Shown: one piece after another, positions 17,223 through 24,184 of the stretch | Numbering within the stretch: position 1 is the stretch's first letter | Layout: every line of letters begins with the position of its first letter | Assembly: GCF_000230995.2 (NCBI RefSeq) | Contig: NC_019973.1 | Span: forward strand, 3,734,001 to 3,798,000 | DNA: 64,000 nt | Direction of reading: 5' to 3' | Source of the DNA: Mesorhizobium australicum WSM2073 | GTDB lineage: Bacteria > Pseudomonadota > Alphaproteobacteria > Rhizobiales > Rhizobiaceae | The notes under the pieces: model-generated | The model's database searches: none | Seen by the model: only the letters and a program-made list of their open reading frames with translations | Told to the model about the DNA's origin: nothing | Made by a program: the position numbers and the translations under genes

Positions 17223-18248
17223 GGCGACGCGCAGGACGATCTTGCCGAAGACGTCGCGGCCTTCCATGCGTTTCAGCGCGGCATCGATATCGTCGAAGCC
17301 GACCTCGGTGTCGATCACCGGAGCGACCTGTCCAGCGGCCATCTTCTGCATGGCGTTGGCCATGTTCTCCATCCGGCAACCGAAGGATCCGAGCAGTTTC
17401 AACTGCTGCTGGAAGAGCTGCATCAGGTTGATCTGAGTCGACACGCCGGAGGTCGAACCGCAGGTCACCAAGCGACCGCCGCGCTTCAGGCACAGCATCG
17501 AGCCGGCAAAGGTGTCGGTGCCGACATGCTCGAACACCACGTCGACGCCTTTCTTCTTCGTCAGCTTGCGCACGACACCCTCGAATCGATCGTCGCGGTA
17601 GTTGATGACATGGTCGGCGCCGAGCGCCTTGGCCTTGTCGATCTTGTCGTTCGAGCCGACCGTGGTGATGATCGTGCAGCCCATCCGCTTGGCCAGCTGG
17701 ATGGCCGCCGAGCCGATGCCGGATCCGCCGGCATGGACGAGGATCGTCTCACCGGGCTGCAGCCTGGCATTGTCGAACAGCATGTGCTCGACGGTGCCGA
17801 AGGTAACCGGCGCCACCGCGGCCCCGATGTCGGTCACACCGGGCGGGGCGGGGACCAGCAGGCGCGCCGGCAGGTTGATCTTCTCCTGCGCGAAACCGTC
17901 GAGATGGAAGCCGTGAACGCCCGAAACATGCTCGCACAGATTGTCGCGGCCTTCGCGGCAGGCACGACAGAGGCCGCAGGTGTGTGCGCCGTAGATCGAT
18001 ACCAATTGTCCGGGCAGCAGGCTGGAAACGCCGGGACCGACCGCCTCTACCTCGCCGGAGGCCTCGGCGCCGACGACCAGCGGCAGCTTGCGCTTCGCGA
18101 AGGCCATGCCGCGCCAGCCCCAGACGTCGATGTGGTTCAGCGCCACCGCCTTGATGCGCAGCGTCACTTCGCCAAGCGCGGGAGGCGGTGGGGGTGGCAG
18201 GTCCACCGTTTCAAGGCGGCGGTCCTCGATAAGTTGCAGTGCGCGCAT
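17220..18248 (-). CDS. Zinc-binding dehydrogenase of the acpXL cluster
   Basis: A 342-residue medium-chain dehydrogenase/reductase, in the position of the adh2XL gene of the rhizobial very-long-chain fatty acid cluster. Its likely job is a reduction step in acyl chain synthesis. The structural zinc lobe is intact (C91, C94, C97, C105 in CGLCRACREGRDNLC). The catalytic zinc ligands are not: the usual Cys is replaced in NHIDVWGWRG and the usual GHE is GAEASGE. It is therefore closer to quinone-oxidoreductase or enoyl-reductase types. The NAD(P)-binding site is HAGGSGIGSAAIQLAK. It lies 36 bases after fabF1. Confidence 0.85.
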   Translation of the reverse strand: MRALQLIEDRRLETVDLPPPPPPALGEVTLRIKAVALNHIDVWGWRGMAFAKRKLPLVVGAEASGEVEAVGPGVSSLLPGQLVSIYGAHTCGLCRACREGRDNLCEHVSGVHGFHLDGFAQEKINLPARLLVPAPPGVTDIGAAVAPVTFGTVEHMLFDNARLQPGETILVHAGGSGIGSAAIQLAKRMGCTIITTVGSNDKIDKAKALGADHVINYRDDRFEGVVRKLTKKKGVDVVFEHVGTDTFAGSMLCLKRGGRLVTCGSTSGVSTQINLMQLFQQQLKLLGSFGCRMENMANAMQKMAAGQVAPVIDTEVGFDDIDAALKRMEGRDVFGKIVLRVA

Positions 18249-18284
18249 GGAGCCTGTCGGTTCTGTTAAGCGGAAAGGGCTCGC

Positions 18285-19556
18285 TTAGACCGGTTCCCGC
18301 GCCATGACAAGGCAGGTGTTCTGGCCGCCAAAGCCGAAGGAGTTCGACAGAACGGAGCGAACCTGCGCATCGCGCTTCTTGTTCGGCACGACGTCGAGCA
18401 CGATCGCCGGGTCGGGATTGTCATAGTTGATGGTCGGAGGAATGACGCTTTCGCGCATCGTCATCAGCGAAAACGCCGCTTCCACAGCGCCCGCCGCCGA
18501 CAGCGTGTGGCCGATCATCGACTTGTTGGACGAGATCGGCATCGAGCCGATGCGCTCGCCAAACACCGTCGACAGCGACAGGTGTTCCATCTTGTCGTTT
18601 TCCGGCGTCGAGGTGCCGTGTGCGTTGACATAGTCGATCTCGTCTTCGCCGAGACCCGCATCCGCAAGTGCGGCCCGGACAGCGGCAATCGCCGGCGATC
18701 CATCCGGCTTGGAGCGTGTGCGGTGGAAATCGTCGGCCTTTTCGCCACAGCCGCTGAGGATGCCGAGAACGGCGGCCCCGCGGGCAAGCGCCGCCTCCAG
18801 CGATTCCAGCACCAGAGCGCCGGATCCCTCGGCCAAAACGAAGCCGTCACGGTCCTTGGAAAACGGCTTGGAAGCCTTTTCCGGATTGTCGTTGTGGGTG
18901 GAGAGCGCCGACAGCAGCGAGAAGCGGATCAGCGCCTCGGCGGTCGCCGAGCCGTCGGCGCCGATCGACAGCGCGCGGTCGCATTCGCCACGGCGGATCG
19001 CCTCGACGCCGAGCTGGATGGCGGTGGCGCCGGAGGCGCAAGCCGTCGAGAGCGTGATCGGCAGGCCACGCGTGCCGAACCGGTCGGCGAGCCGGTCGGC
19101 GATCGAGCCGAACTGGGTGGTTTCGAAGAGATCGAGTTCCTTCAGGCCGCGCGCCACGCGCAGCAGCCTTTCGGCGCCGGAATCCTGCTTGTCGGAATTA
19201 TAGAGCGAAAAGCGGCCGTGCCAGTCGAGTTCGACCGGCGGCGAGGCAAGGAAGAGAGGGCCTCCGAAATCGCCGGAATTCAGGCCGGCTTCGCCAACAG
19301 CCTCCTGAGCCGCGGTTTCCGCCAGTTCATAGGTGAGAAGGCTTGCCCCCCTGGAACTCGACGGCAGAAAATCGACCATGCCGGAGATCCGTGTGTTGAG
19401 GTGATCGACCGGGAAGCGGGTGATCGGGTGGATGCCCGACTTGCCCGAGGTCAGCGCGCCCCAATTGTCTGATTTGCCGACGCCGAGCGAGGTCACCACC
19501 CCGATACCGGTAACGGCAACGACGGGCCTGCCCATGTGATCTCTGAAATTGGCCAT
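18285..19556 (-). CDS. fabF1XL: Beta-ketoacyl-ACP synthase (catalytic partner)
   Basis: A 423-residue condensing enzyme of the FabF family that extends the acyl chain on AcpXL toward C28. The triad is complete: C173 in STACASGA, H313 in NAHGTSTPEND and H350 in NKSMIGHTLSAAG. The C-terminal SNSFGFGGQN block is present. It is co-directional with fabF2, 44 bases downstream of it. By analogy with ketosynthase/chain-length-factor pairs, it is probably the active half of a heterodimer with the next protein. Symbol by cluster synteny. Confidence 0.9.
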   Translation of the reverse strand: MANFRDHMGRPVVAVTGIGVVTSLGVGKSDNWGALTSGKSGIHPITRFPVDHLNTRISGMVDFLPSSSRGASLLTYELAETAAQEAVGEAGLNSGDFGGPLFLASPPVELDWHGRFSLYNSDKQDSGAERLLRVARGLKELDLFETTQFGSIADRLADRFGTRGLPITLSTACASGATAIQLGVEAIRRGECDRALSIGADGSATAEALIRFSLLSALSTHNDNPEKASKPFSKDRDGFVLAEGSGALVLESLEAALARGAAVLGILSGCGEKADDFHRTRSKPDGSPAIAAVRAALADAGLGEDEIDYVNAHGTSTPENDKMEHLSLSTVFGERIGSMPISSNKSMIGHTLSAAGAVEAAFSLMTMRESVIPPTINYDNPDPAIVLDVVPNKKRDAQVRSVLSNSFGFGGQNTCLVMAREPV

Positions 19557-19600
19557 CCGGGAGCCCTCTTATCTCTGCAGTGCGTTCGCCAGACGCCGCC

Positions 19601-20791
19601 TCAAGCGGCGTTGACCAGCGCCACGCCCTCGAATTGGTGATAGCCGATCGCCGTTGCAAGGACGCTCGCGGGAATGCCTTCAAACGGCTTTTCGGCCGTG
19701 GCGTCAAAGACAGGGTAGGCGGCCTTGCGGTCGACCGCGAGTGCCGCCAGCGCTACGGCGAAGGGAAACTGCGCTTCCTTCATGTGCCCGGTCAACGTTG
19801 TAAAACCGCGCGCCGATATCGCCGGATTGGCGTCGAGCGCCGCCTTTTCGGCCGATGTTGCCGCATGCGCGCCCGATGCTCCCGACATGGCGAGCAGCTT
19901 GCCGTTCGGCAGCAGCGCCTGTTTGAGCAGGAGAGCGATCTCGGCGTCGAGTTCTCCGCGCGCGCGCCTGGCGCGGCCGGAGACGACGGGGCCGAGTTCA
20001 GCGTAGATCTTGCGTCCGCGGCTTGCCGCGTGTTCGCGCTGCTCAAGCACCAGGAAGGCACCGCCGGAACCTGAGACCACGCCGCCGCCCTCGGCGCCCT
20101 GCCTTTGCCAGACGGGCTTCCACGGGCCGCGATGCAGGTAACCGGCCAGCTCGTAGCCGAGCAGCATGTCGGAATGTTCCGTCTGGAAGGCGCCGCCGAC
20201 CAGGATGTGCGTCGACTGGCCGGAGCGAATGCGCGCGGCTGCCGTCTCGACGGCGGCGACGCCAGCGCCTTCCTCGCCCATGAAGGTCCTGGACGAGCCG
20301 GTCACCTTGTGGACGATGGAGATGTTGCCGGCGAGCAGATTGGAAAGCTGCGCCAGGAAAAGCGTCGGTCGCAATTCGGTGGTCAGCTTCTCGTTGAGCA
20401 GCACGCCGCGGTCGTTGCGGTTTTCCGAAGCGGCTAGAATGTCGGCGTCGACCGCTTCGTCGCGCTCGCCGCCGCCGGCCGCCACAACCATGTCCATGGT
20501 GGTGCAGAGTTCGTCATTGCCCTTGATGCCGGCGTCGTCGAGCGCGAGGCCCGCCGCATAGGTGCCGAGCCTCTGCCATGTCTCCATCTGCCGCTGATCG
20601 CCGCGCTTGGCGATCTGCAGGTTCCAGTCGATCTCGGGCAGTGGATGAACCGTGTAGGGCGCGAAGCGCCCGGCCTCGAGCACCGGCTCCCGGCCCGGTT
20701 GCGCCAGCTTTTGCCAATGGGCGTCAGGACCTTCCCCCAGCGAGGAAACAAGGCCGATACCTGTGATGACGACGTCGTGGGGGCTGCTCAT
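19601..20791 (-). CDS. fabF2XL: Beta-ketoacyl-ACP synthase homologue lacking active-site Cys
   Basis: A 396-residue FabF-like protein in the position of fabF2XL. The fold landmarks are kept (VVITGIGLVSSLGEG at the N-terminus, LTGHMKEAQFPF with H336). The catalytic cysteine region reads TGSSRTFMGEEGAG (164-177), with Met171 about where Cys should be. The first active-site His (NAHGTST in partners) is replaced by a SGASGAHAATS segment. It therefore cannot do standard Claisen condensation alone. I infer a chain-length-factor-like role beside FabF1. It lies 55 bases downstream of acpXL. Confidence 0.87.
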   Translation of the reverse strand: MSSPHDVVITGIGLVSSLGEGPDAHWQKLAQPGREPVLEAGRFAPYTVHPLPEIDWNLQIAKRGDQRQMETWQRLGTYAAGLALDDAGIKGNDELCTTMDMVVAAGGGERDEAVDADILAASENRNDRGVLLNEKLTTELRPTLFLAQLSNLLAGNISIVHKVTGSSRTFMGEEGAGVAAVETAAARIRSGQSTHILVGGAFQTEHSDMLLGYELAGYLHRGPWKPVWQRQGAEGGGVVSGSGGAFLVLEQREHAASRGRKIYAELGPVVSGRARRARGELDAEIALLLKQALLPNGKLLAMSGASGAHAATSAEKAALDANPAISARGFTTLTGHMKEAQFPFAVALAALAVDRKAAYPVFDATAEKPFEGIPASVLATAIGYHQFEGVALVNAA

Positions 20792-20846
20792 GAGCGGCTT
20801 TGTGGGTCAGGTGACGGAGCGCGTCAAGTCACGCGCCCTGATGACC

Positions 20847-21128
20847 TCAGGCGGTCTTGGCGGCAACCAGCGCGTCGATCTTGGCGCACAGGTTCTTCAT
20901 GACGAAGTAATCGTCGGTCGAAGCCTTGCCGTCATTGACTTCCTGGGTCCACTTTTCCAGCGGCACCTTGATGCCGAATTCCTTGTCGATGGCGAACACG
21001 ATGTCCAGGAAGTCGAGGCTGTCGATGCCGAGATCGTCAATGGTGTGGCTCTCGGGCGTGATGGTGTCGATATCGATCTCGCTGGTGTCGGCAATGATCT
21101 TGGCGACTTTGTCGAACGTTGTAGACAA
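20847..21128 (-). CDS. acpXL: Acyl carrier protein for very-long-chain fatty acid
   Basis: A 93-residue acyl carrier protein dedicated to 27-hydroxyoctacosanoic acid of lipid A. The phosphopantetheine serine is S37 in [15 protein letters not shown]. The sequence [27 protein letters not shown] and the later [11 protein letters not shown] stretch are typical of AcpXL and not of housekeeping AcpP. The start appears to be TTG at 21128 with AAGGA 8 bases upstream; no ATG gives the family N-terminus. The longer open frame to 21254 is basic and unlike an ACP. It is the first gene of the cluster that ends with lpxXL. Confidence 0.93.
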   Translation of the reverse strand: MSTTFDKVAKIIADTSEIDIDTITPESHTIDDLGIDSLDFLDIVFAIDKEFGIKVPLEKWTQEVNDGKASTDDYFVMKNLCAKIDALVAAKTA

Positions 21129-21254
21129 GGGGCTTTTCCTTCTTTGCGGGCGGAATCTGTCCGCATTCGTTTGGGCGCTGTCTAATCGGTTTTTCCCGGC
21201 AGGAAAAGGCCTGTTAAGCCGGGCGCAGATGGGTAGGATGCCCAGGAAACGCAA

Positions 21255-21285
21255 GAAGGGCCGCCGGTCGACCCGGTGGCCCTTC
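21255..21285 (-). terminator. Hairpin after the slipin gene
   Basis: Arms GAAGGGCC (21255-21262) and GGCCCTTC (21278-21285) are perfect complements enclosing a GGTCGACC palindrome. It lies 18 bases past the slipin stop and upstream of acpXL. On the minus strand it is followed by TTGCGTTT, a weak T run. Confidence 0.65.
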
Positions 21286-21303
21286 CGTTGACGCTACGTA
21301 AGC

Positions 21304-22446
21304 TCAGCTGTCGCGGAGCTTGACCAGGTCGTTCAGCAGCCCGCCCGTTCCGTTGTGGACGGTCAGCCGCTCGACCTTGCCGGCGATGGTTTCCAGAGCC
21401 TCGAGCTCCTTCAGCCGCAGCATCACCGGGTTCTCCGCCATCACCTTGGCCGTGTTGAGAAGGGAACGCGTGGCGTTCGTCTCCTCGCGGCGGCGGATGA
21501 CATTGGCCTCGGCCTGCTTTTCGGCCGAAACCACCTGGTTGAGGATCTCACGCATCTCACCCGGCAGGATGACATCCTTGAGCGCGATATCGCTGACCTC
21601 GACCCCGATCTCGGCCATGTCGGCACGGACCTTGGCCGCCGCTTCCTCGTCGACCGTCACCTTCTTTTCGAGGATCTGGTCGAGCGTGAGCGCGCCCAGC
21701 GTCTTGCGGAACGCGTACTGCAGGGCGCGGTAGAGGGCCTCGGAGAAGTCCTTCACCGCGCTCACCGCCTTGACCGGATCGATGACCCGGTATTCGGCCG
21801 CGATATTGACGCGGATCGTGACGCGGTCCCTGGTCAGCACTTCCTGCCCGGCGACATCGAGCGACTGGCGCTTGAGGTCGACGACCTTGATCTGCACCAT
21901 CCGTCCGACGTTCCAGAAGCCGTGCACGCCAGCGGCAAGCGTCCGCACAAGGACACCGTCGATAAACAGCAACCCGGCCTGGCCGTCGACAACCGGGTGA
22001 ACGGACATCAATTCCGCCTTCCGGGCCTGGCCGAGCCGGCGCATGACAGCCGGATCGATGGCAAGATCGGCCGAGGTGTCGATCACCGTCACCTTCCACG
22101 GTCCGGCATCGGTCCACAGTACCAGCTTACGGTCGGGGGCCTGCACGGAATGCAGGTTGCCGTCACGCTCGATGACGGCAACTTCCGTGCGCCCCGTGCG
22201 CACGACGGTGAAATGACGCGCGGCCACGTCCGGGAGCTTGTCGAACAACGCCTTCTCGTACGCCGAAACGAATTCCGGGCTCTTCAGATCGTGCCGGGAC
22301 ACCTCAAGGCTCTGGTTCCGGTTGGCGAGCCAGTGCTCACCCGGCAGCAGGACAGCCTTGATCTCTCCCTTGTAGAGAGTGAGGGCACGTTCGTTTTCCC
22401 TAACGAGGACGCGCTCGCGCCCAAGAACTGTATCGAGAATAGTCAT
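21304..22446 (-). CDS. Slipin (SPFH/stomatin-like protein)
   Basis: A 380-residue slipin of the SPFH (stomatin, prohibitin, flotillin, HflK/C) superfamily. Unusually it starts with a soluble stretch (MTILDTVLGRERVLVRENERALTLYKGE) with no clear N-terminal membrane helix. The SPFH domain spans roughly residues 165-300, with LKDVILPGEMREILNQVV marking its end. An Ala/Glu/Arg-rich helix (VSAEKQAEANVIRRREETNATR) then gives oligomerisation. ATG 22446 has AGGAG 7 bases upstream. Related soluble slipins occur in bacterial RNA-repair operons with rtcB and tRNA-like RNAs. Two tRNA-like sequences lie upstream on the same strand, which makes that link plausible. Confidence 0.88.
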   Translation of the reverse strand: MTILDTVLGRERVLVRENERALTLYKGEIKAVLLPGEHWLANRNQSLEVSRHDLKSPEFVSAYEKALFDKLPDVAARHFTVVRTGRTEVAVIERDGNLHSVQAPDRKLVLWTDAGPWKVTVIDTSADLAIDPAVMRRLGQARKAELMSVHPVVDGQAGLLFIDGVLVRTLAAGVHGFWNVGRMVQIKVVDLKRQSLDVAGQEVLTRDRVTIRVNIAAEYRVIDPVKAVSAVKDFSEALYRALQYAFRKTLGALTLDQILEKKVTVDEEAAAKVRADMAEIGVEVSDIALKDVILPGEMREILNQVVSAEKQAEANVIRRREETNATRSLLNTAKVMAENPVMLRLKELEALETIAGKVERLTVHNGTGGLLNDLVKLRDS

Positions 22447-22545
22447 TGTCTTACTCCTGTCGGGCATGGCCCCATGCGAGGCGTCACGTCATGCGTCGAT
22501 CTTCCCTTCGTTTCTCGTTTCACTTCCAATTCCGGACACGAATGA

Positions 22546-22759
22546 TCCGGGGACTGGTGGCATCGATGCGCGGCGGGCCTGCGGGAGCGGATCACGGGGC
22601 AGCGAAGCGGGCGCCGGAGGCGAGCCTCCCTTGCCGGCGACACTGCGCCTTGACCATCACCGCGAGCCTGGCCGCGAGCCGATGGCATCGGACCTTTCGA
22701 TACGTCCTGGCCCGAAGGCCTCGGCCGTCCGTCACGTCTTCAGCATTCCAGTCCCCGGA
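22546..22759 (-). other. Structured leader between tRNA-like pair and slipin
   Basis: The 354 bases from 22447 to 22800 contain no gene I can support. They hold a perfect 12-bp inverted repeat, TCCGGGGACTGG (22546-22557) and CCAGTCCCCGGA (22748-22759), which could close a loop of about 190 bases in RNA. Inside on the minus strand are a GGAGGC-TC-GCCTCC hairpin and a direct repeat of GGCTCGCGG. It could be a long 5' leader of slipin or a separate small RNA. Structure is inferred from pairing only. Confidence 0.4.
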
Positions 22760-22800
22760 CCGTTTCAGATAACACCTGGCAGGGTGCTGGCTTATCGAGC

Positions 22801-22872
22801 CAATGGAGAAGGAATCGAACCTTCGACAATCAGATTATGAGTCTGATGCTCTACCAACTGAGCTATCCGTGG
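22801..22872 (-). tRNA. tRNA-like sequence, anticodon CAT
   Basis: On the minus strand the D stem GCTC/GAGC, the anticodon arm TCAGA-CTCATAA-TCTGA (anticodon CAT) and the T arm GAAGG-TTCGATT-CCTTC are all well formed. The acceptor stem CCACGGA/TCCATTG has two mismatches, and no CCA is encoded (next bases G-CTC). It would be scored as a Met/Ile2-type tRNA, but the weak acceptor suggests a tRNA-like RNA or decoy rather than a translating tRNA. The sequence GTCGAAG at 22827-22821 resembles the Ro-binding motif of Y RNAs, which may be chance. Confidence 0.6.
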
Positions 22873-22943
22873 TGCAGACGACGGGACTCGAACCCACAAC
22901 CTCCGGATTATGTCCGGCGCTCTCCCAGTTGAGCTACATCCGC
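22870..22943 (-). tRNA. tRNA-like sequence with shortened anticodon loop
   Basis: On the minus strand the acceptor GCGGATG/CGTCTGC pairs with two G-T wobbles, followed by ACCA, so CCA is encoded. D stem GCTC/GAGC and T arm GTGGG-TTCGAGT-CCCGT are sound. The anticodon arm is CCGGA-CATAA-TCCGG: a perfect 5-bp stem with only a 5-base loop, as if two bases had been lost from a CTCATAA loop. Its CCA is also the first three bases of the next tRNA-like sequence. It is either a pseudo-tRNA or a specialised tRNA-like RNA. Confidence 0.55.
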
Positions 22944-23054
22944 GATCCCAATCCCCAAAGCGGCGCCGTATACAGGGCGGCAAAGCCGTCTGCACGGGCG
23001 GAGACGAAAGCTCCAACCGTTGTGCTCGCTTCGGTTTTCGTGACCGGGAGCGCG

Positions 23055-23083
23055 CCTATAGCCCCTGCGACGGGTTGTCGCAA
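23055..23083 (-). promoter_or_regulatory. Sigma-70 type promoter for the tRNA-like pair
   Basis: On the minus strand TTGCGA (23083-23078) and TATAGG (23060-23055) are separated by exactly 17 bases. This places a start site near 23048, about 105 bases ahead of the first tRNA-like sequence. It could drive both tRNA-like RNAs and the slipin gene as one unit. I found no sigma-54 element of the kind that RtcR uses. Confidence 0.5.
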
Positions 23084-23172
23084 GCGACATTGTCGTGCCG
23101 AATTCGCGGCTTCTTTCGGCGGTGGCATTTCGGCAACACTCATTGCCGCGCCCGCGTTCGGGAGCAGTTGTC

Positions 23173-23721
23173 TCAGAAGGTGACGCGGCCGAGTACGCGC
23201 AAGCCGTCGCCTTGCGGCTCGACCACCACTGCTTCGCCTTCGCGCGGCGACACGCCGGTCAGCGCCACGATGTTTTCGAGATGGGTGACCAGGACCAGAT
23301 TGTCGGAGCCGGAATAGGCGCGGATTTCCTTCATGATGGCGGCGATCTGCGCTGCTTTCTGCGCATCGTCACCCTTCAGGAGATCGAGCGGTGCGAACAG
23401 CTCCGGCTCGGCCTCGAAGGCGGTGCGCGCGGTGTCGAGGCAGCGGCAATAGCGGCTGGACAAAATGCGCTCGATGGGAGCCGCGCGGGCGGCAAACAGG
23501 GCGCCGATCTTGCTTGCCTGCTGCTTGCCGCGCGCCGACAGATTGACCTGGGTGGCGCAATTGCCGATGTCGAAATTGGCCGGGTCGGTGGTGCCGGTGA
23601 CCATAGCGTGGCGCAGCAGCACGACATGGCCGCCATCCCGCAGCAGCGCCCAGCCGGCGTCCGTCGCGTGCGCGGCGGCGGGGACGACAAGCAGGAACAA
23701 CGCCAAGGCTAACCGGATCAT
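23173..23721 (-). CDS. Exported histidine phosphatase family protein
   Basis: A 182-residue protein of the histidine phosphatase (phosphoglycerate-mutase-like) superfamily with a Sec signal peptide (MIRLALALFLLVVPAAAHA, residues 1-19). The phosphate pocket is visible: R37-H38 in VVLLRHAMVTG, the second Arg in LSSRYCRCLDTA, and the second His in LVLVTHLENIVALTG. The start at 23721 has AAGGG 5 bases upstream; upstream frame extension is not signal-like. Substrate is unknown; periplasmic members act on sugar phosphates or phytate-like compounds. Confidence 0.87.
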   Translation of the reverse strand: MIRLALALFLLVVPAAAHATDAGWALLRDGGHVVLLRHAMVTGTTDPANFDIGNCATQVNLSARGKQQASKIGALFAARAAPIERILSSRYCRCLDTARTAFEAEPELFAPLDLLKGDDAQKAAQIAAIMKEIRAYSGSDNLVLVTHLENIVALTGVSPREGEAVVVEPQGDGLRVLGRVTF

Positions 23722-23814
23722 CGCCACCCTTCCATGCTCCCGTGTCGGGCTCCAACCATTCGCATATAAGGATTGGAAAGCAGGCACAAAGACAAGCCGG
23801 GCGTCAGCCGTGTC

Positions 23815-24180
23815 TCACGCCTCACATTTGGCGAGCTGCTGCTTCACCAGATCGATCACCGAGCGGAACTCGGTACCTTTCATCGCCGCGAGATGATGCG
23901 GCAGAGCCGCCGCGTAGGGCTGTTTTCACCAGCGGCGCCATACATCGCCGAACGGTCGGTTCCGCGGCGAAGCCGATCACAATGCCGAGGCTCGCATCGG
24001 CCTTTGCGCGTTGCCGAGGGCCTTGGCGCCGCGCACCGGTTCCAGCCCGCCAGCTCCGATCGGCTCGGCCGAGGCGGTTTGGCGCGCGCCGCACGATGGC
24101 ATCGGCACGGATTGGTGCGGCAGGCATCGAGCAGCATGATCGGGCGCGATTGCGCCGCGACCGTGGCTCGCCTATCCCTG
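23815..24180 (-). pseudogene. Remnant of caspase-like (peptidase C14) gene
   Basis: No single frame is intact, but pieces of a caspase-like domain appear in order on the minus strand in shifting frames. SRPIMLLDACRTNP (catalytic Cys region) comes first, then GLEPVRGAKALG, then LGIVIGFAAEP. ENSPYAAALPHHLAAMKG with EFRSVIDLVKQQLAKCEA follows and ends at 23815. These match the C-terminal half of bacterial metacaspase-like proteins. The N-terminal half with the catalytic His is absent, cut off by the AEC transporter gene at 24185. At least two frameshifts are needed. I regard it as a decayed gene. Confidence 0.55.
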
Positions 24181-24184
24181 AAAA

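Noticed and set aside
22944..23172. Sigma-54 promoter ahead of the tRNA-like pair
   Set aside because: I looked for the GG-N10-GC pattern expected of RtcR targets; the nearest candidate has 11 bases between GG and GC. A sigma-70 type site fits better.
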